A DNA stretch of 64,000 nucleotides, taken from CAWAMR01 sp963783095 (GTDB lineage: Bacteria; Planctomycetota; Planctomycetia; Gemmatales; Gemmataceae). Location: contig CAWAMR010000002.1 of assembly GCA_963783095.1 (NCBI GenBank), positions 1,612,001 to 1,676,000 of the forward strand. Direction: 5' to 3'. The notes below the pieces were generated by a model. That model did no database searches and was not told the DNA's origin. It worked only from the letters and a program-made list of their open reading frames with translations. A program made the position numbers and the translations under genes. This document shows positions 1 to 7,477 of the stretch, in pieces. The first letter of the stretch is position 1. Every line of letters begins with the position of its first letter.

Positions 1-1
1 C

Positions 2-496
2 TCCGATGGGCAGCAAATCTTGACTGCCGGCCGGGATAGGGCTGCTCGCCTTTGGGACGTCGAGACCGGCCGGCTGGTAAGCCCGCCGATGGAGCACAGC
101 GGCGAGGTCTTTTCGACGGCGTTTTCTCCGGACGGGCGCTGGATTTACACCGTAACGAATACTGCGATGTTGCGGGTATGGGAGCGACGCACAGGCAAAC
201 CGGTCACGCGGGAGCTGTACTTTGGCGAAGTTGCGTCGAACCTAAGTGTGGGGCTCGATGGTCAAAGGATGATAGCCGCCTGCGGACGCAGTTTCCGTCT
301 TTGGGATCTGGGGGTTTTCGCTGAATCGCCATCGACTTTCAACGGCCCGGCTGCAATTTGTCGCTGGGCCGAGCTTGTATCGATGAAGCAGTTCGTGCCG
401 GGCGGAGGAGCGGGAGACTTGACGCCTGCCGAATGGCTCGACCGTTGGCGCGCCCATCGTGCCGACCGGCCGGTCGGGCCGGCGGTTGGCAAATGA
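2..496 (+). CDS. WD40 repeat protein, C-terminal part (gene enters from the left edge)
   Basis: The frame is open to the window edge, so the true start is upstream and only the last ~164 residues are seen. It begins inside a WD40 blade (SDGQQILTAGRD...ARLWDVETG). A second blade (AFSPDGRWIYTVTN...LRVWERRTGKP) and a weaker third ending in FRLWDLG follow. The last ~60 residues (LTPAEWLDRWRAHR) form a non-repeat tail. WD40 beta-propellers act as protein-interaction platforms; in planctomycetes they are often fused to Ser/Thr kinase or cytochrome c domains, but the N-terminus is not in view, so no specific role can be given. Confident as a WD40 fragment. Confidence 0.85.
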   Translation, partial: SDGQQILTAGRDRAARLWDVETGRLVSPPMEHSGEVFSTAFSPDGRWIYTVTNTAMLRVWERRTGKPVTRELYFGEVASNLSVGLDGQRMIAACGRSFRLWDLGVFAESPSTFNGPAAICRWAELVSMKQFVPGGGAGDLTPAEWLDRWRAHRADRPVGPAVGK

Positions 497-534
497 TACA
501 GGCGGACTTTTGCGCCACTTGTTTTTGGATCACT

Positions 535-562
535 TTCTCTACATCACGATCTCGCCTATAAT
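535..562 (+). promoter_or_regulatory. Sigma-70-like promoter of the truncated aminotransferase copy
   Basis: TTCTCT (535-540), a 16-bp spacer and a perfect TATAAT (557-562) lie only 6 bases before the ATG at 569. Transcription would start at or next to the ATG, so a leaderless mRNA is expected. The same layout recurs at the full-length copy (6386-6413), which supports it as a real promoter. Confidence 0.5.
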
Positions 563-568
563 TCTCGA

Positions 569-832
569 ATGAGCGCGGAACCTCTGGCGTTTCTCAACGG
601 TGAACTTCTTCCTTATTCCCAGGCGAAGATGTCGCTTCATGATGCGGGCTTCGTCTTCGGGGCGACCGTAACCGATTTCTGCCGCACATTTCGACAACAA
701 TTCTTCCGATGGCCCGATCATTTGACCCGCTTTCGGAACGATTGTTCTACCTGCTTCATTTCCCTGCCCTATTCGGATGAGCAACTCACTTCCGTCGCAA
801 ACGAGTTGATCGGACATAACCCGGCGAAGTAG
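569..832 (+). pseudogene. Truncated duplicate of the class-IV aminotransferase gene (N-terminal 87 codons)
   Basis: The first ~84 residues match the start of the aminotransferase encoded at 6420 (shared MSAEPLAFLNGELLPYSQAK, then LSLHDAGFVFGATVTDFCR with one change). After ELIGHN the similarity stops and the frame ends at PAK. The PLP lysine and the whole C-terminal domain are missing, so it cannot be an active aminotransferase. The similarity also covers the promoter and begins near 530. Third-position differences are scattered, so the duplication is not recent. The fragment and the full gene flank the sigma factor-kinase cluster. Confidence 0.8.
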
Positions 833-859
833 CAAGCGATGGGACATTGATGACCGCGA

Positions 860-3800
860 TCACATTTTCTCGCGCGGCGGCGGAGCAATGTTCGAGTACT
901 TTGCCCGCTCCGCTCGCCACTTCTTCACCTCTTCCGGTTTGTCGATTGCGATGTAATGTTCGATCAGCCGATCGAGGGCCTGCGGGATGCGAAGCTCACC
1001 GCCACCTGACTTCGGAATAATTCTCTCGCGGACTTTCATGCCCTCGTAGCCCTTCAGCAAGAGTGGCTCGGCGTCGACATACCTCTTCTGTCCCAGGAGA
1101 GCCCCGCCGAGCATCGACATAGCGTTGAACGTGGTCCAGGAGTCCGGCTGCGTCTTCTCGCGGATGGCCAGGCACTCGCGGATGAGCGACTCAGCGGCGG
1201 CATGCTGCCCGCAACTGAGTAAATCGAGCGACACCTGCACGAGGAGCCCGGCGAACTCGGGGCTGTCCTTCTGCGCCTGCCTCCGGCTCTTGTCCACGAA
1301 TTCGACCAGTGTGGCCGCGGCCTCCTTGCCTTGTCCGGCTCTCGCATAGGCTATGCCCAGGTTGGCCATGCTGGTGAGCGTGTCGCGATGGTCGGGCCCG
1401 ACACTGGTTCTCGTCTTCTCCAACGTCTCTTTGAGAAGCGGTAGGGCCCTGGTGAGTTGTCCACTGTTCCGGTACGCAACGGCCAGGTTATTCATGCTTT
1501 GGAGTGTGTCGGGGTGGTCGGGACCGAGCTTGGCTTTGCGCCTCTTCAGCGTCTGTTCGTGGAGAGGAATGGCCTTGTCGAGTTGGCCACTGACCCGGTA
1601 CGCCTCAGCCAGCTTGTTCATGCTGAGGAGCGTGTGGCGGTGGTCGGGGCCGGGATTCACTTTCTGTTTCTCCAGCGACTCTTCGAGGAGCGGAATGGCC
1701 TTGTCGAGTTGGTTGTTGTTCTGGTACGCGGTTGCCAGGTTGTTGATGCTTTGGAGCGTGTGGGGCGGGTCGGGAGGGAGCTTGTTTTTCCACTTCTCCA
1801 GCGTCTCCTCGAACAGCGGAATGGCCTTGTTGAGTTGGCCGCTGTCCCGGTACGCCAGGGCCAGGTTGTTCATGGTGATGAGGGTGTCGGGGTGGTCGGG
1901 GCCGATCTTCACCCTCTGCTTCTCCAGCGTTTCCACGAAAAGCGGAAAGGCCTCGGCGCGTTGGCCGCTCTCCCGGTACGCCACGGCAAGGTTGTTCATG
2001 CTTTGGAGTGTGTCGGTGTGGTCGGGTCCGAGCTTTACTTTCCGCTTCTGCAACGTTTCCTCGAACAAAGCGATGGCGTTGCTGAGACGGCCACTGTCCT
2101 TGTACGCCACGGCAAGGTTGTTCATACTTTGGAGAGTGTCGGGATGGTCGGGGCCGAGCTTCACTTTCCGCTTCTCCAACGTTTCCTCGTGAAGCGGCAG
2201 AGCTTTGGCAAGTTGGCCGCTTAGCCGATACGCCTCGGCCAGCATGTTCGTGGTGCGGAGAGTGTCGGTGTGGTCGGGGCCGAGCTTCACTTTCTGCTTG
2301 TCCAGAGTCTCTTTGAAAAGCGGAATGGCCTCGTCGAGTCGGGCGATTTCCTGGAACGCCACGCCCAGGCTGTCCATGCTGTGGAGTGTGTCGGGGTGGT
2401 CGGGCCCGAGCTTGGCTTTCCTCGTTTCCAGCGTCTCTTTGTGGAGTTGGAGTGCCAAGTCGTGATTACCGGCAGCGGCATAGCCCACCGCCAGGCTATT
2501 CATGGCGTTGAGGGTCTCGTGATGGTCGGGTCCGAGCATTCGGCGACGCAGTTCCACTGCCCGTTCCAGGAACGGTAACGCCTTGGCAGCTTCCCCCGAA
2601 TGACGATAGTTCACTCCGATGAACCAGCACAACTCGGCTTCGATCAGAGGATCCAGATCCTTCTGTGATTGCAGCTTTCCCAGCGTCTCCTCGAATAGCG
2701 GCATAGCCTTGTCCAATTGGCCGCTGTTCCGGTACGCCTCGGCAAGGTTGCACATACTGAGGAGCGTGTCGGGGTGGTCGGGACCGTCATTCGTTTTCTG
2801 TTTCTCCAGCGCCTCTTCGTAAAGCATCACGGCTCTGGCGAATTGGCCGCAGTGCTGGTACGTGCTGGCCAGCTGGCTCATACTGTGGAGCGTGAGGAGG
2901 TGGCCGGGACCGAGCGTGGCTTTCCTCTTCTCCAGCGTCTCTCTGTGGAGCTGGAGTGCCAGGTCGAGCTTATCGGCTGCGCTATAGCCCACCGCCAGGC
3001 TGTTCATGGCGGTGAGAGTCTCTTCGTGGGCCGGTCCGAGCACTCGGCGACGCAGTTCCACTGCCCGTTCCAGGAACGGCAACGCCTTGGCAGCTTCCCC
3101 CGTACCGGAATAACGATAACGATAATTCACACCGATGATCCAGCACAGCTCCGCCTCGGCCAGCGGGTCCAGGTTCTTCCGCGATTGCAGCTTGGCGGCC
3201 GTTCGGTTCAGCAGGTCGATCAGCGTAGTATTGCGGTCAAGCACCTCACCGCCGAATCGCGTTTGCCCCTCGACGGTGGTGAGAGCCAGGAAGTCATTGC
3301 GGACGAAGTCGGCGATGGCCTGGGCGAACTTTCGTTGACGCTCCTCTTCCAGCCGGGCTGTCTTCTCGGACTTGGCGGCGGCTTCGGCTGCGTCTTTGGC
3401 CCGCCGTTCTCCCTCCGCCCTCTCAAACTCGCGATCCTTGGCCTGCCGCTCCTGCTCGGCCGCCCGGTTGGCTTGCACCAGCCCGAGCGTCGTGCCGATT
3501 ACCCCGGCCACCAGTGTCGCGAGCACCAGGCTCGCCGCAATTGCCTGTGCCCGGTTTCGCCGCACGAACTTCTTCAGCCGGTAGGCCGTGCTCGGCGGGT
3601 GGGCCCGCACCGCTTCACCGGCGAGGTAGCGGTTCACGTCCGCCGCGAAGCCGTTGGCCGTGTCGTACCGCCGGTTCCGGTCCTTCTCCAGCGCCTTCAT
3701 CACAATCCAATCGAGTTCATTGCGAAGCAAACCTGTGAGCTTCCTGGGCTCCATTGCCCGGCTAACCGAAATGGCCGGCAAGGCATCGGCGGTGCAGAGC

Positions 3801-4787
3801 TTGGTGCTCGGTCGCTGTGGCTCCTCCTCCCGCACCACTCGCAGCATCTCCAACAGTCCTTTCTTCTCCAGCTCTTTTCTGGAGAACGGCGGGCTCCCGG
3901 TGAGCAGTTCGTACAGCAGCACTCCAAGGGCGTACACGTCGCTCCGGGTGTCGATGTCCAGGTTGTTGAATGTGGCTTGTTCAGGGGACATGTATTGTGG
4001 CGTTCCCACCACGCCAAACCCGGTGTCGATAGTCCGGTCGGTGAGCGTCCCGCCTGTTGCCTTCGCCACCCCGAAATCGATCACTTTCACCACCGGCTTG
4101 TCGTCGTATAAGGCGATCAGAACGTTTGAAGGCTTGATGTCCCGGTGGATGATTCCCTTCTGGTGGCGCGTGCTGGATCGCCTGGCAAACGGGCACGAAC
4201 AGCTCCAGCCGTTCCTTTGGAGTCAGCTTGTGGTGGTCGGAGTACTCCGTGATTGGCACACCCTTGACCAGTTCCATCACGAAGTATGGCCGATTATTGT
4301 GCAATCCGCCATCGAGTACCTTGGCGATGTTGGAATGGTCCATCAGAGCCAGGGCCTGCCGCTCGGCCTCGAAACGGGCCAGAACCTGCTTGGAGTCCAT
4401 GCCGGCCTTGATCAGCTTCACCGCCACAAGTCGCTTGACAGGCGCGGTCTGCCTGGCACGCCAAACCGACCCCATGCCGCCCTCGCCGAGGATTTCGACC
4501 AACTTGTATTTTCCGGCGATCATGGTGCCGGGGCATTCGCGAAGGCTGACAACAACTGCTTCATCATCCGGCGGCGGCGAAAATGCTCCAGTGGCTAGCG
4601 ACGGAACAACCGGCTGGTCCAGGAAACTGCCGGCTTCGCGGTGAGCCTGGAGAAGGTGTCCCACCTGCTGCTTCAGTTCGACGTTACCGCCGCATGACTG
4701 GTCGACGTAGTCGTCCCACTCCTCCAGGGGCAGCTTGCCAACGGCATGAAGAAATAGCTCTCTGGCTTTTTGCAGGTCTGCTGGCAT
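860..4787 (-). CDS. Ser/Thr protein kinase with membrane anchor and long TPR array (one frameshift)
   Basis: About 1,308 residues after correction. The N-terminal ~75 residues resemble the leader of planctomycete Pkn proteins. The kinase domain has the glycine loop LGEGGMGSVW, VAVKLIK, the HRDIKPSN catalytic loop (split by the frameshift), DFGVAK and the activation segment GTPQYMSPEQA. A transmembrane helix (AIAASLVLATLVAGVIGTTL) follows, then an Ala/Glu/Arg coiled coil. The rest is a TPR array of roughly fifteen 42-residue units of the kinesin-light-chain type (LGPDHPDTLQSMNNLAVAY...). One extra base in 4161-4170 breaks the frame; removing it restores AHQKGIIHRDIKPSN, so a sequencing error or a recent mutation are both possible. 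It lies downstream of, and in the same orientation as, the ECF sigma gene at 5421-5978. That is a common pairing in planctomycetes in which the kinase signals to the sigma factor; that link is inferred here. Confidence 0.9.
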
Positions 4788-4829
4788 GGCACACGTCCCT
4801 TTCGCTTCGACGGCAACGGGTCACGGCGG

Positions 4830-5270
4830 TTATTCCTCCTCCGTCACCGAGCCTTCACCCAGATCACCGCCTGTCCATTTACTGAACACTGTTGCACCCT
4901 GCGTGTAGGGGACAAGCCGCCCTCCTTTGTAGCCCACTAATGTATCGGCCGGGATGACGAGTTGGATGACAGCGTCGGGGCCGAAGTACTCAGAGCCGGT
5001 ATCCGAGTCCAGTGTGATCACTACGTGCCCGGACACGACCTTAACTGTCCCACCGAATTCACCGAATGATACCACGTTGCCCGACTCCGCAACCACCAAG
5101 TCCGCAGATTTGACGTCCCCAGTAGCCGTATCGATCGTGATGGTTCCCTCAAGGTCTCCACCCCCTATGAATTCTCCCATGACACTAAACTCAACAGGGG
5201 CAGCCTTCACCTGGCATTCCGCGGCGACCAGCATGGCCGAAGCGACTAATCCGAATAGCACTCGTTTCAT
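4830..5270 (-). CDS. Small exported protein of unknown function
   Basis: 146 residues. The start ATG at 5270 is chosen because AAGGAG (5278-5283, minus strand) sits 7 bases upstream; an in-frame TTG six bases earlier is less likely. The N-terminus is a signal peptide: MKR, then VLFGLVASAMLVAAE, with possible cleavage after KA. The mature part is rich in Gly, Thr, Val and acidic residues, with alternating hydrophobic residues typical of beta structure (EGTITIDTATGDVKSADLVV). No known catalytic motif or C-terminal sorting signal is visible; the end is acidic (SVTEEE). It lies between the ECF sigma gene and the kinase-TPR gene, same strand, so it may belong to that signalling unit. No family recognised. 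Confidence 0.7.
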   Translation of the reverse strand: MKRVLFGLVASAMLVAAECQVKAAPVEFSVMGEFIGGGDLEGTITIDTATGDVKSADLVVAESGNVVSFGEFGGTVKVVSGHVVITLDSDTGSEYFGPDAVIQLVIPADTLVGYKGGRLVPYTQGATVFSKWTGGDLGEGSVTEEE

Positions 5271-5420
5271 GATCAAGCTCCTTTCCTGCAGTCTTCCTGC
5301 ACTTTCTGACGAATCCCGAATCGACAGCGATCAGGGTCTGCCTTCCAGTGCGGATTCGAGGCTTGATTTGTCCGGAAGAAAAGAGAAAAAAGAAAAAAAG
5401 TGACCGATCCCGTCCTACGA

Positions 5421-5978
5421 TCACTCCCGATCCAGCATCGTTTTGAGGCGAACCCGAGCATAGGACCAGTGTTCGTAGGCGGTGGAGCGCGAGATACCGA
5501 CGACTTCGGCGGCGTCCTCGATCGATAATCCGGCGAAGTAGCGCAACTGAATCAGTCGGGCGGCCTGGGGATCCTCGGCCGTCAGGCGGGTTAACGCTTC
5601 ATCGATGTCGAGAAGCTCGTCCGCTGGCGAGGTGAAGCCGACATCGGCGGCATCGAGGGGTACACGACGACCCTTCCCACCGCGTTTGTCGGCCTGCTTG
5701 CGACGGGCTTGATCGACGAGGATTCGGCGCATGGCCTCAGCGGCCGCGCCAAAAAAGTGTCCCCGGCTGTTCCAGTGCGCGGCCTTTTCCCGGTCCACCA
5801 GGCGCAAATAGGCTTCATGCACCAGGGCGGTGGCCTGGAGTGTCTGGCCGGGCGCTTCCTTGACGAGCTTCCCCGCCGCCAGCTTGCGGAGCTCATCGTA
5901 GACGAGCGGCAAGAGCTGCTCGGCAGCGTGCTGGTCGCCTTGCTCGATGGCCGACAGGATTCGAGTCACGTCACTCAT
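5421..5978 (-). CDS. ECF RNA polymerase sigma factor (planctomycete/acidobacterial kinase-linked type)
   Basis: 185 residues from the ATG at 5978 (MSDVTRIL, the usual start of this family). An in-frame TTG at 5999 would add seven residues; neither has a strong Shine-Dalgarno. Region 2 includes LVYDELRKLAAGKL and TALVHEAYLRLV, followed by RGHFFGAAAEAMRRILVDQARRK without a break. Region 4 contains the helix-turn-helix LSIEDAAEVVGISRSTAYEHW. These are features of the Sigma70_ECF family typical of planctomycetes and acidobacteria, where the gene commonly neighbours a Ser/Thr kinase instead of a classical anti-sigma gene. Here the kinase gene is downstream on the same strand, separated by one exported protein. 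Expected role: directing RNA polymerase to a signal-dependent gene set. Confidence 0.92.
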   Translation of the reverse strand: MSDVTRILSAIEQGDQHAAEQLLPLVYDELRKLAAGKLVKEAPGQTLQATALVHEAYLRLVDREKAAHWNSRGHFFGAAAEAMRRILVDQARRKQADKRGGKGRRVPLDAADVGFTSPADELLDIDEALTRLTAEDPQAARLIQLRYFAGLSIEDAAEVVGISRSTAYEHWSYARVRLKTMLDRE

Positions 5979-6385
5979 TGGTTGCACCGATAGGCTCAAA
6001 CTTTGTCGGGTTTTGTTCTTTGCCGAGTTCTGGAACGAATTCCGGCAACGTTATGGTTGAGTAGGTCGAACCTGGCGATGCGACAGGTCGGTTTCTTGCA
6101 AGCGACACAGTTGGTGATTGTATTCGCTGTTGGGTGTAAACACGAATCATTTTCGCAATCTATTTCGCGAAACTGCTTAATTATTCATACCAGAAGAGGA
6201 AACAGGTGTTCGGGCGCGTTCCAAGGTTCTGGAACCTTGACCGCTTCGGTTTGATCGACCGAAGCACGTCCGTCACGATGTGTCGGACCGGCGCAGGTAA
6301 GGCGAATGCGGAGAATTTCGAAATCATCAGCGTCGGAATCAAGATGCGCGAATGCGAATTGCCGGGCATTCGCATTCAGATCACT
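5979..6385. other. Gene-poor spacer with two adjacent hairpins
   Basis: No convincing gene. Two perfect inverted repeats sit side by side: CAAGGTTC/GAACCTTG (6222-6229 and 6232-6239, 2-base loop) and GCTTCGGT/ACCGAAGC (6243-6250 and 6258-6265, 7-base loop). There is no T-tract, so they do not look like an ordinary terminator. They lie between divergent genes (sigma factor leftwards, aminotransferase rightwards) and could be regulatory; no function can be assigned. Confidence 0.5.
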
Positions 6386-6413
6386 TTGTCTACAACTCGA
6401 TCTCGCCTACAAT
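6386..6413 (+). promoter_or_regulatory. Predicted leaderless sigma-70-like promoter of the aminotransferase gene
   Basis: TTGTCT (6386-6391), 16-bp spacer, TACAAT (6408-6413), then 6 bases to the ATG at 6420. With a normal -10 to start distance, transcription begins at the ATG. There is no Shine-Dalgarno, consistent with leaderless translation. The arrangement is conserved at the old duplicate (535-562). Confidence 0.5.
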
Positions 6414-6419
6414 TCTCGA

Positions 6420-7364
6420 ATGAGCGCGGAACCTCTGGCGTTTCTCAACGGTGAACTTCTTCCTTATTCCCAGGCAAAGCTGTCGCTTCATGACGCGGGC
6501 TTCGTCTTCGGGGCAACCGTAACCGATTTTTGCCGCACCTTTCGACACCAACTCTTTCGTTGGGCCGACCACTTAGCGCGCTTTCGAAAGAATTGTTCGA
6601 GCTGTTTCATTCCGCTCTCCTTTTCCGATGAGCAAATCACCTCAATCGCCGATGAATTGATCGCACATAACTCAAAGCTGTTTGGAGAGAATGACGAACT
6701 GGCCCTGATTTCCTTTGCGACGCCGGGTGAAATCGGATATTTCATTGGAAAACCCAGCGGTGCTGGCGATTCGCTCCCGACAATTGGGATGCATACGATC
6801 GTGCTGAATCGCGGACGTTATCGGCGGTTTTTCGCGGATCGAGTCGATCTAATTGCATGGCGCTATGAAGCTGAGTGGCCCTTTTTGCCCCCAGTAAAAC
6901 ATCGCAGCCGGATGCACTGGTGGTGTGCCGAGAATTACTTCAGGAAACTTTCTGATATGTCAGAGGGAACCCGTCCTAAAGCTGTTCCCATCATTGAATC
7001 TGAACGTCACGGGTTACTGGAAACGGCAATCGGTTCTTTTCTGTTGGTCCGGGACGGCATGGTTTGTTCCCCAGAACGTTTACGGATCCTCGATGGCATT
7101 AGCCTTCGAGTCGTCGAAGAGCTTTGTGCTTCGCTGAACATTCCATTTGCAGAATTGGACCTCACGCACGAATACAATTACTGGGCCCGCGAAGCGATGT
7201 TGACTGGAAGCGCCTTCTGCCTTGCATCGGTTCGATCCATCATGAATTCCGCCCATCCGTTTCCCACCTTCAATCAACCGGGCCCGATATTTGAACGTCT
7301 GCTCAATGCTTTTAGCGATTTGGTCGGCGTCGATATTCGTGCCGACTTTTTGAGGTTTCCGTAG
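6420..7364 (+). CDS. Class-IV PLP-dependent aminotransferase (branched-chain / D-amino acid / aminodeoxychorismate lyase family)
   Basis: 314 residues from ATG 6420. Fold-type IV features: the N-terminal NGELLPYSQAKLSLHDAGFVFG block, where the family has its conserved DxGxxxG element; RWADHLARF, matching the family's RLxDHLxRL; a lysine in LPPVKHRSRMHWW in the place of the PLP Schiff-base lysine; and ETAIGSFLLVRDG in the position of the family E..xSNxFLV.DG motif. The substrate cannot be fixed from sequence, so BCAT, D-amino acid transaminase and 4-amino-4-deoxychorismate lyase all remain possible. Length fits the family. It appears monocistronic with its own leaderless promoter, and a truncated relative lies at 569. 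Confidence 0.88.
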   Translation: MSAEPLAFLNGELLPYSQAKLSLHDAGFVFGATVTDFCRTFRHQLFRWADHLARFRKNCSSCFIPLSFSDEQITSIADELIAHNSKLFGENDELALISFATPGEIGYFIGKPSGAGDSLPTIGMHTIVLNRGRYRRFFADRVDLIAWRYEAEWPFLPPVKHRSRMHWWCAENYFRKLSDMSEGTRPKAVPIIESERHGLLETAIGSFLLVRDGMVCSPERLRILDGISLRVVEELCASLNIPFAELDLTHEYNYWAREAMLTGSAFCLASVRSIMNSAHPFPTFNQPGPIFERLLNAFSDLVGVDIRADFLRFP

Positions 7365-7477
7365 ACTTGGCGCGCGCTGTCTCCTATTGTGTGTGTACTA
7401 TGTGTGCGTTCCTGGCGTGAGATTGGTCGCGCCCTCGACAACAACGACTCTCCCCACTCGGAAGGATACCTCTCCCG

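Noticed and set aside
1353..2465. Plus-strand Trp/Ser-rich open frames with apparent repeats
   Set aside because: The periodicity is the 126-bp TPR repeat of the opposite strand read backwards.
2717..4111. Long plus-strand open frame (464 codons) opposite the kinase-TPR gene
   Set aside because: It mirrors the kinase/TPR codons; no family motif or ribosome site. It is a shadow created by the GC-biased third positions.
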